From: Episyrphus balteatus
Taxonomy: Eukaryota; Arthropoda; Insecta; Diptera; Syrphidae
DNA length: 64,000 nt
Direction: 5' to 3'
Assembly (NCBI RefSeq): GCF_945859705.1
Contig: NC_079134.1
Location: 46,120,402 to 46,184,401 of the forward strand
Shown: piece after piece, positions 1 to 10,787 of the stretch
How the letters are laid out: every line of letters starts with the position of its first letter
Numbering within the stretch: the first letter of the stretch is position 1
Position numbers and translations under genes: made by a program
Notes under the pieces: generated by a model
The model's database searches: none
Told to the model about the DNA's origin: nothing
The model's input: only the letters and a program-made list of their open reading frames with translations

Positions 1-170
1 ATAAATTGACAGTGATTTATCTGAAATTCAAATTTATCGGAAGTATCCTGAAATTATATGAAAGGAAATTGGTACTTTTAAGCTTAAGGTGTATTATAAA
101 TTACATACACCGAATGCATTTTAAGAACATTGAAAGTGTGAAGAAGTATGAAAATTGTAAATTTAATATT

Positions 171-598
171 TCGCACATGTACTACAAAAGTGTCACAACT
201 CAAAAATCTTCATTTTTCAATAGAGACGATAAACCAATTTAAGGAGAATAGAACGAGTATATTTATTATTTACTTAATTTTTAGAATAGGAAACACACTT
301 TTAACCAATTTTAGACAACCACCATCATTTTAACTATCTTAAACCTTGGAAATTCACGTTTTTAGAGTTGTGACAATTTTCGTGATCTTTGGACTAAAAA
401 TGTGTCATTTTTGTCAAAGTAGTTTTTATTTCAAATGAAACATCTAAAACGACATTTTACCTTCTGGAATAAAAACTATTCAAATTATATCAATGGCAAC
501 TAGATAGATTTGTCCGGGAAAATTTCAAATATTTTTTTTTGTCAATAACTAAAAAAATCTGTTTTTTGAGTTGTGACACTTTTGTAGTACATGTGCGA
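171..598. mobile_element. Foldback MITE with 36-bp terminal inverted repeats
   Basis: Positions 171-206 and 563-598 are perfect inverted repeats of 36 bp, beginning TCGCACATGTACTAC. The 356-bp interior carries no convincing open frame and is AT-rich. Flanking bases are T-rich on both sides (ATT before, TTT after), so the target duplication cannot be fixed. The short open frames that start in the left arm are by-products of the repeat. Superfamily is not assignable. Confidence 0.75.
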
Positions 599-1072
599 TT
601 TGTTTGTAGGTACTAAACCTTAGTTATGATTTGAAATTCTCTCATTTAGGTGTTTTTTTTTAATTGAAAACTTTGATTAGCTTTGATATTTGATTACATA
701 TCTGCAACATACATATGTATCTCGAAAACAGCTTTGACGATTTTGTCTTTGACGTGATAACGTCTTACACTCCGCTTCAACTGAATAAGCACACAAATTT
801 TCAAAGGTATTTTGTCCATTTTTTCCTAAGATTGAGCTTTCATGTAACATTTGATGATGTTTACAGTTAGCTTGCGATGTTGAGAAACCAAATCAGAAAG
901 AATAATTCTCAAAGTACCGCTATTTTTTTTCGTGTTCTCTTAAAAAGCGTCCCATATGGAAAAATGCAGTTTTTTTTTGCGTCAACTGAATAGACACACG
1001 GTCTTTCAAGGTCAATATCTTCGTTGTTTATGAGAGTTTTGAGGTGTTTGGCATACCAAATCAAAGGTTGAA

Positions 1073-1500
1073 ATGTTCTCAGTGAGATTTTGTCATTTAA
1101 TTAAAATTAAAAAAAAAAGTAGTAGATTAAAAGCTTTGAATACTGTCGACAGAGCTAAAATTAATTTGTTAACGGAACAAGTACTGACCGGGTCTGCTAT
1201 AGCAACCAAAATTGATCGGAGTTTTAGTGTGTTGCCTATTCGTACCTCAAAAATAAAAGTTCGTACAGGAAAAATATGAATTAAGGTAAAAAACGGCAAA
1301 AATAGCAGTTAATCGATGAGAAATTTTGAGATCTGCCTCCAAATCATTTGACTCTGGGGCGAAAATCAAACAAAAAGCTGGTGTTTCTGCAAGTGTTTCA
1401 ACACTCCGCAGAGTAATTAACAGCACGGATCATTTTAACCCATTAAAAGTCCAAAAGAAACCAACTTTAAACAAGCAACAAAAAGGTATTCGTTAAGAAT
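1073..1500 (+). pseudogene. N-terminal remnant of Tc1-like transposase, left arm
   Basis: An open frame of 68 codons starts at 1073 and continues, through stops at about 1277, 1308 and 1495, into a recognisable Tc1-type DNA-binding region: the segment with LRRVINSTDHF resembles the second helix-turn-helix and linker, followed by KKPTLNKQQKGIR and then SRLHMSWKNE, which corresponds to the stretch just before the first catalytic aspartate. The expected FSDE-like position is degenerate, with GAT replaced by T-rich sequence. The same sequence is repeated inverted at 1680-2107. Neither copy can encode a working transposase; the N-terminal fragment alone would at most bind DNA. Confidence 0.7.
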
Positions 1501-1679
1501 TTTCTAGACTCCATATGAGCTGGAAAAATGAGTGACGCAAAGTGGTTTTTTTCATTTGAAAAAGTTCAAATTTGATTGATTCATAATTGAAGTCATCGGG
1601 GCCATCAAAATTGACCTTTTTCAAATGAAAAAAACCACTTTGCGTCACTCATTTTTCCAGCTCATATGGAGTCTAGAAA

Positions 1680-2107
1680 ATTCTTAACGAATACCTTTTT
1701 GTTGCTTGTTTAAAGTTGGTTTCTTTTGGACTTTTAATGGGTTAAAATGATCCGTGCTGTTAATTACTCTGCGGAGTGTTGAAACACTTGCAGAAACACC
1801 AGCTTTTTGTTTGATTTTCGCCCCAGAGTCAAATGATTTGGAGGCAGATCTCAAAATTTCTCATCGATTAACTGCTATTTTTGCCGTTTTTTACCTTAAT
1901 TCATATTTTTCCTGTACGAACTTTTATTTTTGAGGTACGAATAGGCAACACACTAAAACTCCGATCAATTTTGGTTGCTATAGCAGACCCGGTCAGTACT
2001 TGTTCCGTTAACAAATTAATTTTAGCTCTGTCGACAGTATTCAAAGCTTTTAATCTACTACTTTTTTTTTTAATTTTAATTAAATGACAAAATCTCACTG
2101 AGAACAT
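1680..2107 (-). pseudogene. N-terminal remnant of Tc1-like transposase, right arm
   Basis: This is the mirror image of 1073-1500. The 68-codon frame at 1901-2107 is residue-for-residue the same as the left-arm frame. Reading on through the centre on this strand, the spacer adds about 15 more transposase-like residues (K-K-V-N-F-D-G-P-D-D-F-N-Y). This shows that the minus-strand arm was the parental orientation at the breakpoint and that the plus-strand arm was copied from it, or the two fused there. Confidence 0.65.
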
Positions 2108-4236
2108 TTCAACCTTTGATTTGGTATGCCAAACACCTCAAAACTCTCATAAACAACGAAGATATTGACCTTGAAAGACCGTGTGTCTATTCAGTTGACG
2201 CAAAAAAAAACTGCATTTTTCCATATGGGACGCTTTTTAAGAGAACACGAAAAAAAATAGCGGTACTTTGAGAATTATTCTTTCTGATTTGGTTTCTCAA
2301 CATCGCAAGCTAACTGTAAACATCATCAAATGTTACATGAAAGCTCAATCTTAGGAAAAAATGGACAAAATACCTTTGAAAATTTGTGTGCTTATTCAGT
2401 TGAAGCGGAGTGTATAAATCGATAAAAAATGGCAGCCACCACAAAAAAGTGACGCCATTTTCTAACGTTACACTCTCGCACTTTCGCAGTGCGGCAAAAA
2501 ATTTCAATTAAAAATTAAAAATAAACTATTAGAGATACAAAAATTTTCTATAGCTTATTTGAAAGATAATAACCTAAAACTTAATCCAAATGAATGATTT
2601 TTAAAAATTCGGTCATTTAATAGGGTCAAAAAGGGGTAAAACGGAAAGATGAAATTTGGGCTAAAATCTAAACGCGAAGTCGTAGAGAATTGATTTTTTT
2701 TGTTATAGATAGATGAGATTAATTTAAGAATAACCGAATTTAAGAAAAAATTCTAAACAATTTTGAAACTAAGCTATAACGTTTTGTTTGAGCGTTGTAC
2801 ATGTGTTGGGGCTATGACAAAATGATGATTTTGGGTAGGGGAAATTTTTTTTGACAATTCTTAAGGCACCAAGTGAAAGATGAGAGAAAAAAAATTAGGC
2901 GTCTAATACGAATTTTTTTCCAACACTCTGCGTTTCGAAATATGAATTTTTGAAAAACACCTTGTTTTTAGGGGTATTTTTGGATAGTTTTTGATTTTTA
3001 GCTTTTTTTTGGAGCGTTCAAAAAATCTCAAGCTTATAGGACATGTAAGTTTTTGCCTTATGCATACTTGTGCAAATTGGAATCGTTTAGTAAGTTTTAA
3101 CTGAATAACGGAAGAAACAAGTTTTTAAAACACACGTTTTTTTACCGTTTTTAACCGATTTTCATCGTTTTTTATTTTTATCTTTTTTTCTTTAATAGAA
3201 TAGAATATAGAGTAATGATAGACCATGACTACGACTATATGTGTGCGAAGTTTCAATCATTTTCGTAAACACAATTTTGAGATAACGGTAAAATTAAATT
3301 TTATAATTCAACAGGTTATAACTTTTGACCAAGAGCAGATAGAAATTTTATTAAACTTTTATGAGCATCTTGATACAATTACTTTCATTTGGTATATCAA
3401 ACATAAGACATAACGGTAGACTTACTACAAGCTACACAATGTTAAATCAAGAAACTTGCGAAAAACCTCAAAACACCAGTGGAGATCTGTTGCCCCCGAA
3501 CAGCCACCAGTGTGGGAAGTACCGTAATCTCAGTCTGGAAATTCGACATGGTTGACTTTAAAAAATTCTATCTTCTCTTGTAGGCATCTTTGAAATGAGA
3601 TTTATACGTCATATGAAAGGTGAAATAATAAGCTTTCACATGGTATATATTTTTTATAGGTTGCCAAACAAAAAAATTGATTCCATAGCCTGAGAACATA
3701 AAAATAAATGTTTTTTTTTTTTTGCTTTTTTTAATGAAATTTGATCGAGTTCAAAAAATTCTAGCTCTTTTTGTAGATGTGTCATAGACCTGATCGATAC
3801 ATATATTTTGAGCTAAGACATAAAGCTTTCAGATGGTATAAAAGGTTGTTAGGGAAAAAAATCGAATTAATGACGTGAGAAGAAAAAAATTCATGTTTTT
3901 TTTGCTTTTTTTGATGAAAACGATTGTTTTCAATAAATTATTTTTATACTTTTTGCGCATTGTAAAAATTTAAAAATGGTTTTATTCTTAAGAAGAAATA
4001 CTTGGCTTTTAAATTGCAAAAATTTTTTTGTAACCTTTTAAAATAAAAAAAAATAATATAATGAGAGAATAAAAAAGGTATTTTTTTTTTTAGCTTTTTC
4101 TTGTAAATTATGATTGTTTGAAAGAAGTAAACGCTTCAATTGACTCATTTTAAACAAAAGCACACAACCTGTTTTCTGACGACGTTATCACGTAAAATCA
4201 TCGTCCGTAAACCGGCTTTACAGGCAACCTCTTTTT

Positions 4237-7236
4237 TTTTTAAACTGACACTGTTGATTTTTCAAATTTTAAGAAACTACCCCACTATAAGATTACTCAC
4301 GTGCGACCCAGTCGTGCACTTTATTTCCAAAAGTTATTGTTTCAAAGTGCGTTTTATAAAATAAATCAACATGTCGAAAATATTAGTTATTCGCACTTTT
4401 TTTTATGAGTGGTTATCTTAGTTTGTGTCATTCGAATCCTTACTGATAAATAAAAAAGCTTTACAAAATTATGTTCACTTTCGAAATATCATGTTTTTCG
4501 TTTTAATGAAATATTAAAAAACAATTAAACATTTTTTTTTTGTGACCGATCGTTCAAACGATATCGATTTTTTAAGGATTTGGTCAAATTTTTTTACAAC
4601 TTTTTAGTTGACAAATAAATTGCTTCATGTTTTAACTTGTAAACTTAACATTTCCTTGAAAAAAACTTTTACTGACGTCATTTTTTTAATTTAACATAGT
4701 CCAGTAAACAAAAAATGTTAAAACTTTTTGGTTACATTGAATTATTCAATTTCGTCTCTAGGGTAGGTCTCTAAACTCTGAAACTAACCACTATTGAAGA
4801 AAATTTTCCCAGTTGATTGGGCTAAAACTAATGAAAAAGACAGACACAAACACCTACAAACATAAATACAAAAAGAAACAATTGTTAAATCCAAATTATT
4901 AAAATTTCAAACTGACAGGTCACTGTGGCGTATGTGTAATATTTTCTTTTATTGAGAAAATTTAATGTTGAGAAAATGCATTGATTGATTGCTGCCTGTG
5001 ATAAATTAATTTAAAAATGATTTTTAAATGAAATTTAAATGGTTCACATATTTTGTCATTCTAGAAGCTTTTGTTTAAAGGAATTATCTAACATTTAATA
5101 TCAAAAATCAACCTTATAGTACCATACTTTTTTTCAACTTTTAAGGTTTAATAATTCCTAACCCCTAGCCTTACTTCTTTAAAAAACATAACCAGAATTT
5201 TGCAAGGTGCCTTGCGCCTTTGTACTTCGTACACAACAAATAATATTTTAGGTTTAATTCAAAAGAATTTTGTATCACCAAGTTTGTGGAACGTTAAAAT
5301 TTATTCACATCCTCGAACAATATAAATAAAAATAAGTTTATACTGTCTTAGAAACATAAAGCTTTAAAACTCCAAGCTAGATTCTAAGATAAACGATATT
5401 GTCATCAAACAATTTAAGAAATAATAAATTACGGAAAAAGAATTAATTATTATTAAATGTTCATTAATATGAATGTATTTGTATTGACAAGGGAAATTTT
5501 ATGTTGTAATAGAATTTCCATGAATAAAATTTTAAAATATCCTTAATTTGTTTCACTGCCGTGGATAGTTGATAACTACGGCGGAAATGTGTTTTGAAAA
5601 CACATATAAAACAAAGGAATTTTTTTAAAAATTTAAATTAAATAGAATTTTTAAAGAACTCAAATCGATAACTCACATAAAAAATGCAATTCCAATTGTC
5701 TTTCCTTTGTTTATTAAATAAAAAACTATTTCCACATTGATTTTATCACTGATTTAATAAATGGTTATACGTCTATTCTATATGAGGACTAAACACAAAC
5801 AGAATCAATCGAAAAAAAAGTGATCTATTGCAATACTGATTCATTCAATCCGCAAACATTACAACGAGTTTTATTTAAAGTAATTTCAAATGTCTCATTG
5901 TTGCTGATTTTCATCTTAGTTAAATAAAAAAAAAACTTTTCATGTGCCCTGCATTTATGAGTAATTATTATATTATCGTTCTCTGAATCACCAGAGTTTA
6001 GAATAGATACTGGAAGAATTTGTTTGGAGAAAGGGGTAAAAGTGGCATTTTCAGTTCCGTGATAAGGTTTTAGTATTTTACAAACAAAATAGCTTTTTAA
6101 TTAGACATGACACTAATTTTTTCGACCCTCAAGAGTCAAGACTTTGATGAGTACATGCTTCATTTATGATCTTGATAAAACGCACTTAACAAGTTCTGTA
6201 AACTGGATGTTACAATTTCCAAGTTTGAAAAACACAACTTATAGATACTGCTCCTTTTTTGTTCAAATTGATTCATGAACACTTTTTCGGTCTTATCTTT
6301 TCACCCACCTAACTTTTTGTACTTTGAACTGAAACGTAATACCGATTAGGAACACTTGTTCATATGATGCTTTTTGATTTTCTTATCAGTAACAGAGTCC
6401 ACAATGCAATAATGGATTGAAAAACTCGTATGATGTCTTGAAAATGCGATCCCTTTATTTAACTCTAACTGAGTCAAGTTCAAGGCTGAATTGATAAAAA
6501 AAAACTATAAAGTTTGCAAATATTGGAATAAGCAATGATTCATTGCTAAATTTGCCAAAAAATTTAGTCAGGGAATTAAAATGGTGTTGTTAAGTACAGT
6601 TTATGAAATTTTGTTAATACTTTATTTTCGGAATTATTCGTTTTAAGAATTTGTTTTGTATTAGTATAGATTAATTAATAAACTTTGATCTAAGTTGCTT
6701 GCATACCAAGCATGTGCAATTGGTAATCAGTTAAGTTTTATTGCAAATGTATCATAAAAAAATTGGCTAAATTGAAAATGTGGTTTTAATTTATTATATT
6801 TAAACTTATGCAATGGTTCAAAGATCGAAACACATAATTCGCATTTTTGTGATTTATTAATCTTTTATTAATAATAAATGAATAACCTTAAAAGTAAAAA
6901 AGCAATTTCTAGAGAAAATTATGATCTTATTGTTATTTTTTCTTCAATTAAAAAAACTTAACATACAAAATTCTATCCAAATTCTTAGATCAAATGTATT
7001 TTCGAGAGGATTTTGTTTCGGACCTTAAATTAAGCTAAATTTTTGACAATACATTTTTTAGAAACAAATTTTCAGCTGTCAAACATTTACCCTGCTCTGG
7101 GAGCCGGTTAAACTTTTATCTTCAGAGTATAAATTGTTTGCAGAAGGATTAATGTATTTTTTTAAATTTATAATCAAAAACTGAAAATAAAGAAAATTGG
7201 GAAAGTAATGTCGACTTTTCGCGAGTCGATTTTAGC
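4237..7236. other. AT-rich non-coding stretch, no gene seen
   Basis: I see no plausible exon in this 3-kb stretch. Near 4297-4325 there is a short fragment (GTGCGACCCAGTCGTGCA) of the repeat family that has longer copies at 18045, 45040 and 53340. The sequence is otherwise AT-rich and low in complexity. Confidence 0.6.
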
Positions 7237-7244
7237 CGCACGAA

Positions 7245-8140
7245 AGTGCTGCCATTTTGAAATTTAAAAAAACATGATAAAAAACATGATTTCTGTTGAA
7301 AAAACATGATTTATAAAAAAAGCAAAAACTGATAGAAAATGAACATTCACATCGTGACTAGGGGGGAATAAAACAAATTATTTCGAGTTCATTTTAGAAA
7401 ATATTATTATTAATAAAGTATCAAAGGTATAACTACACAGGGTACTTTTTGCAAAAAGTCTTAAAGTGAAAATTTTCAAACTAATTTTATGATGCAGAAA
7501 TCATAGATATTGGCTTCAAAAATTTAGTTTATAGTTTTTTTTTCTTTAAAAATTGCCTTTTGTAGGAAAAAATAAATTATTTGCTTTTGTAATTTTGCCA
7601 CTTTTTTCAAAAGGTGGCCATTGTAGTTATAACTTAAATTACAAAAATGGCAGTAATAAAACTTGAGAACATAGATACATCAGTTTATAATTTGTTCTCA
7701 TTTACGGCCATATTATTCACTAGTTTAAAAAATACATCTGGATGTAAGGAAATTGAAATGTCAAAAATAAATCCAAATCCATAATACCTACTATCATACA
7801 GAGAAAAAAGTCATTTTTAACTATTTTTAACTATTTTCATAGTTAAAATGGGGAAAACTATTTTGGATTTATTTTTGACATTTGACAATTTTACATTCAG
7901 ATGTATTTTTGAAACTAGTGAATAATATGGCCTTTAGGGTTAATTTCATATATACATACTTCATGTAGGTATTGAATAACTTATTAAAAATAACAGTTCA
8001 CCTAGATTGTTGGTTTATAAATTGTTGGATGATAAAGATTTTTCTCTTGGATTGAAAAAAAAACATGATTTTGGGCACGAAAACATTAAAACATGATTTT
8101 AGTTCAAAAAACATGAAAATCATGATTTCTGGCAGCCCTG
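7245..8140. mobile_element. hAT-like non-autonomous element with near-perfect 8-bp target duplication
   Basis: The left end reads AGTGCTGCCA and the right end TGGCAGCCCTG, matching the CAGxGxTGCCA-style termini of hAT elements apart from one lost or changed end base. Flanks are CGCACGAA (7237-7244) and CGCACGAT (8141-8148), 7 of 8 identical, as expected for a hAT 8-bp duplication. Both subterminal regions are full of repeated ACATGAT motifs. No transposase frame is present. A smaller foldback (7707-7932) lies inside. Confidence 0.7.
7707..7932. mobile_element. 226-bp foldback MITE nested in the hAT-like element
   Basis: The ends GGCCATATTATTCACTAGTT and its complement pair over roughly 70 bp with a few mismatches, enclosing a loop of about 90 bp that contains repeated ACTATTTT motifs. 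It sits in the middle of 7245-8140, so it probably inserted later or forms that element's own central dyad. Confidence 0.6.
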
Positions 8141-8409
8141 CGCACGATAGCTTACAATAAAATCAGGATTTTGTTTTGTTAGTGTTTCGCAAATAAATAC
8201 AATGATCTGATCTGGTTCACGAGAAAAATAAAACTCAGCTTTTATTGATGATGAAAAAAAATTTTAAGTGAATGTTAACGCAAAAAAAAAAAAAAAATTC
8301 ACAGGTCAAAGCTCGGTGGAAGTTTGTAAATTGTTAATATTTATAAATGATTTAAACATTATTGAACCAATATTTTAATCCATTGGTTCAACCAAATTTA
8401 GTTACAAAT

Positions 8410-8940
8410 ACAACACAGTTTTCGTACAGAAGTTGTTTGTATATTCCTAATCTTTCGAATTGACTTCAAGATGCTCTTATTAGAAACACAGATAATGTTC
8501 GTTTAGGGTTTAAATCAGTAAATGTTTTAAGAAATTCACTTTTTTTCAAATTTAAAAGGTGAATTTTCTAAAAATGATAAACCAAATATCGTTTATAAAA
8601 TAAAATGTTTAGGTGATGGAACAAACAATTGCCCATCAGTTTATGTATAGGTAAATCCATGCAAAAATTGAAAAACCGTATAGCCGGTCATAGATCAGAT
8701 ATAAATAACGGACATTCACAAAAAACTGCTCTAGCTTTACATTGTATAGATGAGGGACATAGACCAGATTATAACAATGTAGATATTTTACAAACAGAAG
8801 AGCATTATAGTAAAAGAATGGTATTAGAAATGCTACATATTTTAGATACAGAGAATACTGTTAATAGGAGATCAGATTGTGAAGGGCTTAGCAGTATTTG
8901 TAGTCAGTTTATTAGAAGGAATTTCTATGTTGAATTTTAA
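8410..8940 (+). pseudogene. Penelope-like retroelement, 3' fragment with GIY-YIG endonuclease
   Basis: The open frame 8629-8940 encodes a GIY-YIG-type domain of the Penelope-like class: a (Y)IG-like CIGKSMQKLKNRIAGHRSDI start, then ALALHCIDEGHRPDYNN, MVLEMLHI and a C-terminal LSSICSQFIRRNF. Upstream, in other frames, the region before the endonuclease is still readable (ALIRNTDNVRLGFKSVN, then NIVYKIKC and NCPSVY), so frameshifts near 8555 and 8625 split it. The second tyrosine of the YIG motif is cysteine here. The reverse transcriptase core is absent, so this is a dead 5'-truncated copy. In the intact class, this endonuclease nicks target DNA to prime reverse transcription. Confidence 0.8.
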
Positions 8941-9107
8941 AGTCACCTTAAATTCTTAAAGTTAAATTTGATAAGAAAAATTTTTGAATTTTTTATCAAA
9001 TAAAAAAGTTTTTATATTTTGAAATTTCAATGATTAGGTATAAACGTCTTTTTCAAGATATTTTTTATTGAATTTTAAAATATTTAAACAACAGCGAAAA
9101 CAAACTA

Positions 9108-10066
9108 GGGGAAGGTGGCCTAAAATGGCCCCCCTAAGGAAAATGTCCTGTATCTCGAAAAACAGTAGCATTCAAACTTAAATGGTATATACTTTTCAAA
9201 GTTTAATATATTACTCTCAAATTTTTTTTATTAGCGAGTTAAAAAAGTTCCAAAAAGTATTTAATTTTTTTAATTTTCAAGACGTCTACAAATTTCACTG
9301 ATCAAATTTACCCGGGTAAAATGGCACACTGTCCAAACATACGTTATTTTAAATGCGAAATTGAGTCAAAGGGTTCCTTTTTCATTTTCTTGGAACAAGT
9401 GGTGCTTAATCCCCCCAGATCTTTCATCCAGTCATTTAAAACCCAGTTCATGTTGGTTGCTCGTCTCGTAGTTTTGCAGTTTTTGCAACTTTGAATGTTT
9501 TGGATGCTTTTTTCCAGGTTTTTTGACGGAATCAAGGGCTTTCCTCAGTCCAGGACTTCCTCTCTGTACATCGTTCATAAATAGCAACTATTTTTACTTT
9601 AAAAAATGAAAATGTGAAAAAAATTTAAAATGGCATGTGAAATTGGTATGCCATTTTACCCGAGCACTAGGTAGGCCATTTTGCCCATTTTGAGTTTTTT
9701 CAATTTAATTTTTACACCAAAAAATTTAAAATCGTTTTAAACCAACTTATTTCAGTAAATTAATAAGAAATACTTCATGCGTACATACATTAACTTCTTT
9801 TTCCAAAATAAAATGTTTTTTATACTTTTTTTTTGCAAAAAAAAAATTCACAAAATTATAACGAGTGTACTTTTTGAGGTGGATAGAGACAATTTGACCT
9901 GTCAAATTTTAAATAATGGCTTGAAGTTGCTGAAATTTCGTATATGTTGGTTTTGTAAGATAAACTAAAGAATCGCGTTCATAAAACTTTCTAATTATTT
10001 TCGATTCTACGATTTCTAGCCAGGGAGCCATTTTACCTTGGGGTGCCATTTTAGGCCACTTTCCCC
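9108..10066. mobile_element. TA-flanked non-autonomous DNA element with GGGGAAGGTGGCC ends
   Basis: Terminal inverted repeats GGGGAAGGTGGCCTAAAATG (left) and its near complement ending TTTCCCC (right) are flanked by TA at 9106-9107 and 10067-10068. This fits Tc1/mariner-type insertion. Subterminal AAAATGGC/GCCATTTT motifs recur several times (near 9318, 9628, 9650, 9671, 10029, 10045), possible transposase-binding sites. A 63-codon open frame within it is not convincing as protein. Confidence 0.7.
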
Positions 10067-10136
10067 TATAAGAAATCAAGCCAGAACTATAAGAAAGCCA
10101 TTAGGATGAAGATAAGTATAAAATTTAAATAACCAT

Positions 10137-10265
10137 ACAGGGTGTCCCAAAAGTTAACGTCGAAACGAAAACGGTAGATAGGGTAGGTGGTGACAGTTAT
10201 CAGAAAAATAATAAAAAAAAAACGTGTGTGTACACATGTACACGCGACTGAAGTTTTACTTCTCA
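10137..10265. repeat. Fragment of the GGGTGTCCC / GAAGTWWWACTTC foldback family
   Basis: The segment from 10140 (GGGTGTCCCAAAAGTTAACG) to about 10210 matches the reverse complement of about 15865-15945. The segment 10223-10262, containing the alternating TGTGTGTACACATGTACAC patch and the palindrome GAAGTTTTACTTC, matches the reverse complement of the window's last element near 63874-63912. It is therefore a joined fragment of one repeat family. Confidence 0.6.
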
Positions 10266-10326
10266 CTTTTTTTTTTGCAAAACTACAAATTTTATTTCTA
10301 ATAACATTCATTAATTTCTAATAACA

Positions 10327-10565
10327 TAGGGTAGAGTTGCCTATTTTCTGCCGTCTCCAGTTTCCGGCCACCTTTCGAAAAATCGTTATAACTAGTGATT
10401 TCGAAGGCGTTTATTCCAAATTTTCCCTCGTATGCTGTTCTAACAAATAAGAAAACAGCATAAGAACAAAATTTTGGAATAAACCCTATGAAATCCCTAG
10501 CTATAACGATTTTCCAAAAGGTGGCCGGAAACTGGAGACGGCCGAAAATAGGCAACTCTACCCTA
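10327..10565. mobile_element. 239-bp almost fully palindromic hairpin MITE
   Basis: The sequence folds on itself nearly end to end: TAGGGTAGAGTTGCCTATTT at the left pairs with AAATAGGCAACTCTACCCTA at the right, and pairing continues inward with few mismatches to the tip GCTGTTCTAACAAATAAGAAAACAGC region (about 10433-10459). TA is at both ends. The two opposing open frames (10298-10612 minus, 10488-10682 plus) are by-products of the palindrome. Such a hairpin, if transcribed, could be a small-RNA precursor. Confidence 0.75.
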
Positions 10566-10787
10566 CCTAATAAGTTCAGGACTAATGATATTGCAATAGA
10601 AAACAATACCATTCTGATTAAAGAAAGCCGACTAGGCTCTTCAAAAATTTCACATCTTATTTCACATAATTATGTAGATTAAAAAAGAATCGATTTTTTG
10701 TTCAGTACAACAGACTTCGCGAATTATTTACGACAAGTAAAACGCAATGAGATCGATTTTAATTCGATTTTAGAAGAAGTTTGTGTA

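Larger units (their letters stand above)
768..2412. mobile_element. Palindromic (foldback) Tc1-superfamily derivative with 797-bp arms
   Basis: Arms 768-1564 and 1616-2412 are inverted copies of equal length that I find identical throughout; a 51-bp spacer (1565-1615) separates them. TA flanks both ends (766-767, 2413-2414), the Tc1/mariner target duplication. Each arm holds, from outside in: a terminal repeat CACTCCGC, a motif TCAACTGAATAAGCACAC at about 777, a second copy TCAACTGAATAGACACAC about 206 bp further in (an IR/DR arrangement), and the N-terminal part of a Tc1-like transposase with helix-turn-helix residues and an SRLHMSWKNE stretch, broken by stops. The spacer, read on the minus strand, continues with a DGPDDFNYE-like motif typical of Tc3-like transposases. 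The rest of the catalytic domain is missing. It would transcribe into a long hairpin RNA. Confidence 0.85.
749..4236 (+). mobile_element. Copy A of a 1.8-kb interspersed element, interrupted by a palindromic Tc1 derivative
   Basis: The outer parts (749-767 and 2413-4236) match the reverse complement of 27930-29718 along the whole length, with scattered substitutions and small indels. Both ends contain the same short inverted motif ACGTGATAACGTC (752-764 and, inverted, near 4181-4193). I see no long open frame, so this is probably a non-autonomous DNA element of unknown superfamily. Removing 768-2412 plus one TA restores the arrangement seen in copy B. Recognisable internal landmarks shared by both copies include a C-rich patch near 3490-3510 and a GC-richer patch near 2440-2490. 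Confidence 0.75.

Noticed and set aside
1073..2107. Four 68-codon frames as a pair of divergent genes
   Set aside because: They are the two arms of one palindrome and correspond to fragments of a Tc1-type transposase with stops.
4428..4445. tRNA B-box-like TTCGAATCC
   Set aside because: No A box or cloverleaf-forming arms could be found around it.
10298..10682. Opposing frames of 104 and 64 codons
   Set aside because: Both run through the 239-bp hairpin MITE and mirror each other.
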